Assembly: GCA_016209595.1 (NCBI GenBank)
Contig: JACQVV010000432.1
Location: 1 to 37,867, forward strand
Origin: Planctomycetota bacterium
Lineage (GTDB): Bacteria; Planctomycetota; JACQVV01
Length of the DNA stretch: 37,867 nucleotides
Reading direction: 5' to 3'
The notes under the pieces are model-generated. The model made no database searches and was not told the origin of the DNA. It was given only the letters and a program-made list of their open reading frames with translations. Position numbers and translations under genes: made by a program. Shown here in pieces: positions 31,530-37,867 of this stretch. Each line of letters begins with the position of its first letter. The first letter of the stretch is position 1.

Positions 31530-33509
31530 ATGCGCGTCCTCGCCGCCACGCTCCTTCTTGTTCTTGCGTGCCACGCCGCCGCCCTCGACATCACGCGTGA
31601 CACGACGCTCGACCCGGCGAAGACCTACGGCCCCCTCGTCGTAAAGGCGTCTCGGGTCACGATCGACGGGCGGGGGGCGTGGGTGGTCGGAGCGACCGAG
31701 GGGAAGCCGAACGCGTACGCGGGGGTTGGGATCCTGGCCGAGGGCGTGTCGCACGTGACGCTCAAGAACGTCCGGGTCCGCGGATTCGAGACGGGCCTCT
31801 CGATCACGGACGGCGAGGGCTGGACGATCGAGGACTGCGACTTCTCCGACAATTTCCACGACCCCGATTTCGGCTGGGGGGAGAACGGCCGCCGGGGCGG
31901 GATCGTCCTCACGCGGGTTTCCCGGTCGACGGTCCGACGGAACCATGCGAACCGGGACTGGGACGGTTGCGCCCTCGTCGAGTCGGACGAGAACACGATC
32001 GAGGAGAACGACTTCTCGCATGCTTCGAACACCTGCCTCAAGCTCTGGACGTCGTGCCGGAACACGATCCGGAAGAACAACCTGAGCTACGGGATCCGCA
32101 TCTCGCCGGGTGAGGTCCACGCGCGCGACTCGACGTCGGTCCTCGTCGAAAGCGGGTCGAACGACAACCGGTTCCTGGAGAACGACGCGACGCACGGGGG
32201 AGACGGGATCTTCGTACGGGTCCTCAATGGCTGGGTCTCGACCGGAAACCACTTCGAGGGGAACGACGTCAGCCACGCGAACAACAACGGCTTCGAGGCC
32301 TGGTCGCCGAGAAACACCTACGTCCGGAACAAGGCGAATTACTGCAGCTACGGCTTCTGGCTGGGGGCCTCGGACAAGACGGTGCTCCTCGAGAACGAGG
32401 CCGCCTATAGCGGCGTGGCCGAGGGGAGCCACAACTCCCCGCATCTTCCCGACGGCGGTTTTTCGGGGATCGTCTTCATGTTCGGGCCGTCGAGCCACAC
32501 GGTCCTCCGTGGGAACCGCTGCCATCACAACAACGGCGCGGGGATCGCGGCGATCGGCGACGACGGCGGGAAATTCAAGGCGTTCCACTGGATTGTCGAG
32601 GAGAACGAGCTCCAGGAGAACCGGTGGGGCCTGTACTTGAAAAACGCGGACTGGCTCGACCTCGCGCGGAACTCGTTTGACGGGAACCGGGAGAACGTCC
32701 ATGCCGGGGCCGGCGTGACGAATCTCTTCGACCACGCCGACGATCCTGCCGTCGCGGGACCCCCCCGCGCCGCTCTGAGCGCCCCTACCGAGTTCGTCGC
32801 GGGCGAGGAGGCGGTCTTCGATGCCGGGGCATCGAGCGACCCCGCGGGCCGCTCGCTCGCGTATCGATGGGACCTGGGGGACGGGACGGTCTCGACGGAG
32901 CCCGGGGTCGCTCACACATACGCGAGGCCCGGCTTCTACCGCGCCGGCCTCACGGTCACCAACGGCCTCTCCTCGGACCTCGCCTGGGTCGACGTCTACG
33001 TGACCGAAAGGCTGAGGGAGCTCGAAGGGGAGTGGGACTGGGTGGACCCGGCGTCGCGGCTCTCGTTCACGAAGGACCGGGAGAACCGGATCCAGGGGAC
33101 GAGCTCGCTGCGGGCCGAGATCGATCCCTACGGCGGCGGCCGCACGAACCTCCTCTACCCGAAGTCCCGCCGGGCCGGGATCTCGCTCGATCGGAAGACC
33201 TCGGTCGTTTTCTGGATGCGGTACGTCAACACGAACACTCCCGCCTGGCAGGACGCGAACCCGATCATCACGCTGTACGAGAGCGAGACCCGGTTCCTGC
33301 GACTCGTCCCCTCCGCGGACCTCATGAGCAACCCCCCGTATCTCGAGGGTCGAGACGGCTGGACTTATTTCGAGATCCCACTCGCCGGGAGCGAGACCTG
33401 GAAGCGGGAAGGAGAAGGGATCGAAAGGCTCGCCTACCTCACGATCGGCGTCGATTCCTGGGGCGGCAGCCGGCTTCTCATCTGGATCGACGGGCTCGCG
33501 GTGAAATAG
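31530..33509 (+). CDS. Secreted right-handed beta-helix protein with PKD domain
   Basis: A 659-aa exported protein. The signal peptide is residues 1-18 (MRVLAATLLLVLACHAAA), probably cleaved by signal peptidase I; the cysteine context does not fit a good lipobox. Residues about 20-410 form a NosD/pectate-lyase-like beta helix with repeated strands such as NTIEENDFSHAS and NTIRKNNLSYG. Residues about 415-510 form a PKD domain (YRWDLGDGTVSTEPGVAHTYARPG). The last 150 residues look like a carbohydrate-binding jelly roll. The ATG has GGAGG 6 nt upstream. No catalytic set of a known polysaccharide lyase or hydrolase could be confirmed. It may bind or degrade a polysaccharide outside the cell. Confidence 0.85.
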   Translation: MRVLAATLLLVLACHAAALDITRDTTLDPAKTYGPLVVKASRVTIDGRGAWVVGATEGKPNAYAGVGILAEGVSHVTLKNVRVRGFETGLSITDGEGWTIEDCDFSDNFHDPDFGWGENGRRGGIVLTRVSRSTVRRNHANRDWDGCALVESDENTIEENDFSHASNTCLKLWTSCRNTIRKNNLSYGIRISPGEVHARDSTSVLVESGSNDNRFLENDATHGGDGIFVRVLNGWVSTGNHFEGNDVSHANNNGFEAWSPRNTYVRNKANYCSYGFWLGASDKTVLLENEAAYSGVAEGSHNSPHLPDGGFSGIVFMFGPSSHTVLRGNRCHHNNGAGIAAIGDDGGKFKAFHWIVEENELQENRWGLYLKNADWLDLARNSFDGNRENVHAGAGVTNLFDHADDPAVAGPPRAALSAPTEFVAGEEAVFDAGASSDPAGRSLAYRWDLGDGTVSTEPGVAHTYARPGFYRAGLTVTNGLSSDLAWVDVYVTERLRELEGEWDWVDPASRLSFTKDRENRIQGTSSLRAEIDPYGGGRTNLLYPKSRRAGISLDRKTSVVFWMRYVNTNTPAWQDANPIITLYESETRFLRLVPSADLMSNPPYLEGRDGWTYFEIPLAGSETWKREGEGIERLAYLTIGVDSWGGSRLLIWIDGLAVK

Positions 33510-33540
33510 GACCGTCCGCGGAACGAAGGGGCTCGCGCGG

Positions 33541-34389
33541 TTACAGCGGCGCCACGCCGAAGCCACCCGGGCTGCCCGGCGTCGTGTTCTCGCGAGGGTC
33601 TTCTTCGATCCGCTCTCGCCCCTCGGAGAACTCGGGGCAGGAGCCGACGAGATGCGCCGCCATCGACTCCGCGAGCGTCTCCCACTCGGGAGCTTCCGCA
33701 ATCGCGACCCCCGTGTCGTGTCGCAGGCAGTAGGGGCAGACCCAGTCTCCCGAATCCGTGCGATACCTCCAGATCTCGGAGTGCATCTGGCTCCGAATCT
33801 TCGCGGCCAGGGCTACCACGGGGGCACCGCGGTCCCGCGTCTCGCGAACGACCTGGGCGGGGTGAAAGATCCCCGAACGGAAGCCGGGGCAGTCCGCCAG
33901 GTGCACATTGATCCTTTGCATGTCCGGGGTCGCGCATGCGCGCTTCGGGTCCGGGGTCGCGCATGCGCGACCCAGGTTCCCGCGGTCCGGACGCCCGCCC
34001 TCGAACGGGCCCCGGATCCGTTCGAGACACGCTGGACAGTACCATCCTCCTCCGGCGTCGTACACGCTCCAGGCGGGATCGACGGCCACGCGGCACGGGA
34101 TCTCCTCTAGGCGAATCCTCGCAGAGAAGCACCCTGAGGCCTCCTGGCACTTCACCCCGACCCGGAACGGTCCGCACTGGTTGGAGAGGTGGATCTCGAT
34201 CGTCGTCTCGAGGAAGGCAGGGTCGGGTTCCGCCGCCGGCACGGCCGACAGGCAGTAGGGGCAGATCCACGCCCCGCTCCCGGCAAACTGGCGCCAGCCG
34301 CGGCGCTCCGCGAGCCGGCTCCGGACGAAGTCCCTGAGGCGACGCCGGGTGGACGACCCGCGTCCTCTCTTCCTGGTTGGTGCGGGCAT
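33541..34389 (-). CDS. Triple C2HC zinc-binding protein
   Basis: A 282-aa protein with three copies of a WxCPxC...HLxxxC unit: C43/C46 with H67/C72, C118/C121 with H163/C167, and C218/C221 with H246/C251. These are probable zinc sites. The N-terminal 30 residues are strongly basic (RKRGRG...RRRLRDFVRSRLAERRGWR), suiting nucleic-acid or acidic-partner binding. The second unit is widened by a palindromic tandem repeat (residues about 141-158). The ATG has GGGAGG 4 nt upstream. I do not recognise a named family. Divergent from the receiver gene across 265 nt and convergent with the beta-helix gene. Confidence 0.72.
   Translation of the reverse strand: MPAPTRKRGRGSSTRRRLRDFVRSRLAERRGWRQFAGSGAWICPYCLSAVPAAEPDPAFLETTIEIHLSNQCGPFRVGVKCQEASGCFSARIRLEEIPCRVAVDPAWSVYDAGGGWYCPACLERIRGPFEGGRPDRGNLGRACATPDPKRACATPDMQRINVHLADCPGFRSGIFHPAQVVRETRDRGAPVVALAAKIRSQMHSEIWRYRTDSGDWVCPYCLRHDTGVAIAEAPEWETLAESMAAHLVGSCPEFSEGRERIEEDPRENTTPGSPGGFGVAPL
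33922..33973. repeat. 27-bp tandem repeat with a 20-bp perfect palindrome, in frame
   Basis: GTCCGGGGTCGCGCATGCGC occurs at 33922 and again at 33949, 27 bp apart. The second copy forms the perfect palindrome GGGTCGCGCATGCGCGACCC (33954-33973). On the coding strand it gives ACATPDPKR and ACATPDMQR, adding extra cysteines in the loop between the two halves of the second zinc motif. Confidence 0.9.
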
Positions 34390-34620
34390 CTTGCCTCCCT
34401 CGACCTGTTCAAGCGTCCCACCGTTAAGAGACCCATGGGCCGTGATTCCTTACCGAAGGGGGATTGGGTCGGGTTTCCAGTCCCGGGCAGGTCATTCTGG
34501 AGCCGTTTCCAGATCCGGATCGAGCCCCGGGGCCGGAGAAGGCTTGGGGAGCCCGCCTACGGCGCGGGGTACGGGAGTTGCTCGGAGAGGGGGTGAAGCA
34601 GCAAGGCAAACGGGGGGGGA

Positions 34621-34638
34621 GCCGGGAAGAAGCCCGGC
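34621..34638 (+). promoter_or_regulatory. Hairpin just upstream of the receiver gene
   Basis: GCCGGG (34621-34626), loop AAGAAG, CCCGGC (34633-34638). The receiver gene's GGGGGAG ribosome site begins a few nt later. It could affect translation, but no known regulatory RNA is recognised. The rest of the 34390-34654 gap shows nothing further that I can support. Confidence 0.3.
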
Positions 34639-34654
34639 GGAAGGGGGAGCGGAC

Positions 34655-35050
34655 ATGACCGGATGCGATCAACTCACGCGCGGAGGCACGGTGCTCGTCG
34701 TCGAGGACGATCCCTGCGTGCGGCGCCTGGCGTCCCGGATCCTGGGACTCGGCGGGTATCGTGCCCTGGAGGCGGCGTCGGCCGGAGAGGCCATGCGACG
34801 ACTCGGCGAGGCCGGTGACACCGTCGATCTCGTGCTTGCCGACGTCCACCTGGGGGAGACGAGCGGCCCCCGCCTCAAGGACATCCTGGCCAGGGTCGGG
34901 TCCGACCTTCCCGTCATCCTCATGTCCGGCGACCCGGAAGCGCTCGACCTCCATTGCACCCAGGGCGGCACGGCTCGCCTCTTCTTGGAGAAACCGTTCA
35001 CGCTCGCCTGTCTCCTCGACGCGGTCGGCGGGGCGCTCGCGCGTGGTTGA
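34655..35050 (+). CDS. Single-domain response regulator
   Basis: A 131-aa receiver with no output domain: E17-D18-D19, phospho-acceptor D63 (LVLADVHL), S91 (LMSG) and K113 (LEKPF) are all present. The ATG was chosen over an earlier in-frame start because GGGGGAG lies 5 nt upstream and the first strand follows at residue 12. It lies 59 nt before the large Ser/Thr kinase on the same strand and may be co-transcribed with it. No histidine kinase is nearby. It is more diverged from the receiver at 2162 than expected for recent duplicates. Confidence 0.92.
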   Translation: MTGCDQLTRGGTVLVVEDDPCVRRLASRILGLGGYRALEAASAGEAMRRLGEAGDTVDLVLADVHLGETSGPRLKDILARVGSDLPVILMSGDPEALDLHCTQGGTARLFLEKPFTLACLLDAVGGALARG

Positions 35051-35109
35051 CGCTCTGCCGCGCCGGAGCGCTTGCACGACCCCGGACAAGGCCATACGAT
35101 GGGCGGGCG

Positions 35110-37867
35110 ATGGTCGATCGCGCGCGCCGGGACGGGCCGGATCCGGAGGTCCTCTTCGCCCACCTCGCCGTCCGGGGTGGCGCGGTCCCGGAATCCGTGG
35201 CAAGGGAGGCGCTCTCGTCCGTTCGGGAACGCTCGGCGCACGGGGAGACGGTTCGCCTGGTCGAGGTTCTTCTGCGCGAAAGCAAGATCGCCCCCGAAGC
35301 GGCGCGGACGATCCTCGCGAGACAGGGAGAGGTGCTGCGCCGATTGCAGGGGATCGTCCGCGGCCAGGGTGACGACGAAGAGGGCGCGCTCGCCCGCGGC
35401 CTTTCCGCGGGACTCTTCGGGACGGCCGAGCTCCAGCGGGCTCTGGAGATCCAGGTGAGCGGCGGCCCGGGCTCGCTGGGGGAGATCCTGGTTTCCCGAG
35501 GGATCCTCTCCGCGCGCGAGCTCGCCCGGCTCCGGCGTGGCGGGAGCAGGGTCACGACCCACCGCGAAGAGGGAAGCGGCGCGGGCCGGCTCGGGAAGTT
35601 CGAGGTTCTCGGCCGGCTCGGGCAGGGGGGAATGGGGACGGTCTATCGAGTGCGGGAGGAGGGCACCGGACGAACGCTCGCCCTCAAGGTCCTCTCGGTC
35701 CGGGCCGCGGAGGAGCCGGAGGCGGTGGCGCGCTTCGAGCGGGAGGCACGCGCGCTCGCGCGGCTCCGCCATCCGAATCTGGTCGAGCTCCTGGAGGCGG
35801 GCGAGATCGAGGGCGCCCCGTATTACACGATGCCGGTCGTCGAGGGGCGGCCGCTCTCCGAGCTCCTGAAGGAGCGGGGCGCGCTCCCCGCGCGCGAGGC
35901 GGTTTCCATCCTCCTTCCGCTCGCCCAGGCGGTAGCGGCCGTGCACGAGGCGGGGCTGGTCCACCGGGACCTCAAGCCCTCGAACGTCCTCGTCGACCCA
36001 TCCGGGAGGCCGGTCCTCATCGACTTCGGGATCGCCCGGAGCCTCGGCGAGTCCACGCGCTGGACCGGGAGCGGGCAGCGCCTCGGGACTCCCGCCTACA
36101 TGAGTCCGGAGCGCATCCGGGGGGATCGTGCGGGCGACGATCCTGCGGGAGACGTCTGGGCTCTGGGCGTCATGCTCTTCGAGGCCCTGGCGGGGACGCA
36201 CCCCTTCGAGGCGCGAAGCTCGGCGGAGCTCCTGACGAAAATCGCGTATGCCGACGCCGCCCCGATCGTGCGCGCTGCGAGAGGCGACGCGCGACTCGCG
36301 GCGATCCTCGCGAGGGCCCTCGCCCCCGCGCCGGCCCGGCGCTATCCCGCCGCGGCGCCGCTCGCCGAGGACCTCGGGCGATTCCTCGGGGGAGCCAACC
36401 CCGCGGCTCCGCCGGTCTCGGCCGGCAGCAGGACGGGACGGCTGCTCCGCCGGCACGCCTTCGCGGCGTCACTCGCGCTCGCGGCCGCCGCCGTGCTCTC
36501 CGCGGCCGCCATGCTCTCGCGCCTTCGCGCGGAGTCGTTCGAGGCCGAGAGGCGGGAGCGCGCCGACTGGATCAGGGAGGAGCGGAAGCGCGCCGCGAAC
36601 GCCGGGGAGATCGATCGCCTCCCTGCGCTCGACCGGGCTCTCGCGACGCTCGGGTCCAGCGCCTCGACGCCTCCCCTGCCCGCGCTCGACCCGGAGCGCC
36701 AGCCCCAGGCCGCCGCGAACGCCCTCGCGACGCCCGAGTTTGCGGGCGCGCTCGCGAGCTGGCGCGAATCGCTCGCCGTCCGTGCGACGCTCGCGTTCGA
36801 GCCGGCGCTCGACCCGGAGGGCCGGCGGGCAGATCGTCCGTACCGGATCGTCCTTTCTTCGCCAGGAACGGCGCGGCACTCGGCGGGGCCGGGAGACCGG
36901 GTCGTCCTGCTTCCGGGGCGGGCCTACCATCTGACGTTCGCGGGGCACGGGCTCGTCGACTACGAGCTCGACCTTCCCCCATACGACCCGGGAGCGGACG
37001 TGAAGATCGCGCCGGTCGCGATCGATCTCGCGAGCGCTGCGCCGGGCGCGACCGTCGTCGCGGAGTACGATCCCACCGCGAACCGGATCGTGGTCCGGGA
37101 TCTTCCTCCTCCTGCGGACGCGCGTCCTGATCCGGCTCCGAACCTCCGGGAGAGAGCCCAGGAGATCGCGGCCGAACGGGCTCGCGTGAACGAGGATGCC
37201 CGCGCCGAGGCCTCCCGCCTCGCGGTGCACGGGCCGGTCCTCTTCGCGGCCCGGAGGGCCGTCTTCCGGGCCTACACGCTCGCGGCGAGGAACTGGCGCT
37301 CGGCGCTCACCGGCGGAAGTCTCGCCGGACTTTCCGGAGCGGCGAAGGAGCTCCAGGATGCGCTTGCCGCGGTGTCGCTCCCCGAGGCCGGGACCCTCGA
37401 CGCCGCGAAGGCGGAGTTCGATGCGGCGCGGGCGCTCGCCGGCGAGATGGCATCCTGTCCGGACGCGCTCCGGGCAGCTCTCGCGGGGTTCCAAGGCGAG
37501 ATTACACTCGCGAACGGCGAGAGCCTGCCCGACGTGACCGTGCGGTCGGTGATGGGCGATGAGGTCGTCGTGAGCATCGCGAAAGGACCCTCCCGGAAGT
37601 CGGTCCGCGTGGACTGGGCCCGCGTGATCGAGTCGAGACTCGACGACCGCAAGGGCCTCCTCGCGGTGCGCGGAGAGGGGGAGGTCCCGGGCCCCGGGGG
37701 CGTGGCGCGACCCGGCAAGTCCCTCGCCCTGTATCTCTCGGGGGCGGGGGAAGTCCTCACGTCCGCCCAGGTCGATGACAAATCTCTCTACATCGTGCGC
37801 GGAGACGCGCTCACCGCGGACGAGGTGAAGCAAAAGGGCCTTCTCCTCCGCGGGAGGACCGCCATCA
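35110..37867 (+). CDS. Membrane Ser/Thr protein kinase, 3' end outside the window
   Basis: Open from the ATG at 35110 to the right edge (919 codons seen, no stop). Residues about 1-150 hold a helical region with two GxLxxRGxLxxxEL-type repeats (for example LGEILVSRGILSARELARLR), as in GspE-N-like modules. The kinase domain (about 160-430) has the Gly loop LGQGGMGTVY, K193 (LALKV), HRDLKPSN with D287, and IDFG with D305, then GTPAYMSPERI; it should be active. A membrane segment (about 451-471) and a coiled coil follow, then a large region with a PEGA-like beta segment (about 585-640) and long helices, all probably outside the cytoplasm. Ligand and end of the protein are unknown. Confidence 0.9.
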   Translation, partial: MVDRARRDGPDPEVLFAHLAVRGGAVPESVAREALSSVRERSAHGETVRLVEVLLRESKIAPEAARTILARQGEVLRRLQGIVRGQGDDEEGALARGLSAGLFGTAELQRALEIQVSGGPGSLGEILVSRGILSARELARLRRGGSRVTTHREEGSGAGRLGKFEVLGRLGQGGMGTVYRVREEGTGRTLALKVLSVRAAEEPEAVARFEREARALARLRHPNLVELLEAGEIEGAPYYTMPVVEGRPLSELLKERGALPAREAVSILLPLAQAVAAVHEAGLVHRDLKPSNVLVDPSGRPVLIDFGIARSLGESTRWTGSGQRLGTPAYMSPERIRGDRAGDDPAGDVWALGVMLFEALAGTHPFEARSSAELLTKIAYADAAPIVRAARGDARLAAILARALAPAPARRYPAAAPLAEDLGRFLGGANPAAPPVSAGSRTGRLLRRHAFAASLALAAAAVLSAAAMLSRLRAESFEAERRERADWIREERKRAANAGEIDRLPALDRALATLGSSASTPPLPALDPERQPQAAANALATPEFAGALASWRESLAVRATLAFEPALDPEGRRADRPYRIVLSSPGTARHSAGPGDRVVLLPGRAYHLTFAGHGLVDYELDLPPYDPGADVKIAPVAIDLASAAPGATVVAEYDPTANRIVVRDLPPPADARPDPAPNLRERAQEIAAERARVNEDARAEASRLAVHGPVLFAARRAVFRAYTLAARNWRSALTGGSLAGLSGAAKELQDALAAVSLPEAGTLDAAKAEFDAARALAGEMASCPDALRAALAGFQGEITLANGESLPDVTVRSVMGDEVVVSIAKGPSRKSVRVDWARVIESRLDDRKGLLAVRGEGEVPGPGGVARPGKSLALYLSGAGEVLTSAQVDDKSLYIVRGDALTADEVKQKGLLLRGRTAI

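Noticed and set aside
34560..34654. Possible cyclic-di-GMP riboswitch before the receiver gene
   Set aside because: AAGGCAAAC is reminiscent, but the required stems and conserved receptor bases of GEMM are not present.

Overview
The window is a G+C-rich bacterial chromosome segment (by eye about two thirds G+C, with long spurious antisense ORFs throughout). Gene style suggests an uncultivated Planctomycetota-like or related lineage: Ser/Thr kinases with a transmembrane segment behind the kinase domain, a DWG in place of DFG in one kinase, a WD40-kinase fusion, a TPR protein derived from a kinase, and many stand-alone or fused receiver domains. This placement is an inference from gene families, not from a marker phylogeny. 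No rRNA, tRNA, CRISPR array or insertion sequence was recognised.

Layout. (1) 1-3.6 kb, minus strand: UbiA-type prenyltransferase, single-domain receiver, and a threonyl-tRNA synthetase (thrS) whose editing site has lost all four canonical residues. A long imperfect hairpin follows thrS. (2) 3.7-8.1 kb: an 864-aa ATP-grasp/phosphohistidine protein with the architecture of rifampin phosphotransferase rather than PEP synthase, converging with and overlapping a GNAT gene. The GNAT gene is led by an excisionase-HTH/receiver/AT-hook fusion with its own promoter. (3) 8.2-18.2 kb: a long minus-strand operon. It starts from a good sigma70-type promoter with helically phased GGACAA direct repeats, then an excisionase-HTH/EIIA-Ntr fusion, then six genes for a membrane complex of the energy-converting hydrogenase-related (Ehr) type. 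The subunits are HyfB-, HyfC-, HyfE- and HyfF-like membrane proteins, a NuoCD-like large subunit without NiFe cysteines, and a ferredoxin/NuoB-like fusion. KAS III and SDR genes follow. Most junctions are 4-bp stop/start overlaps, so translation is probably coupled. (4) 18.5-22.2 kb: an Rpn/PD-(D/E)XK-like protein with five identical 24-bp repeats, convergent with a mazE-mazF-pseudouridine synthase-ATP-grasp cluster. (5) 22.4-37.9 kb: a signalling and accessory region with a kinase relic carrying TPRs, an HNH protein with a duplicated helical module, a WD40-kinase with 15 near-identical repeats, a secreted beta-helix/PKD protein, a triple C2HC zinc-binding protein, a receiver protein, and a large Ser/Thr kinase that runs off the right edge.

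How the parts may work together. The central system is an Ehr-type ion-translocating redox complex that cannot be a hydrogenase, placed under a phosphorylation-gated HTH regulator (EIIA-Ntr fusion). A second regulator with the same kind of HTH, fused to a receiver instead, controls the neighbouring GNAT gene. The genome also shows in-frame palindromic or short-tandem-repeat insertions inside linkers or loops of four different proteins, comparable in style to Rickettsia palindromic elements, and related short tandem repeats between genes.
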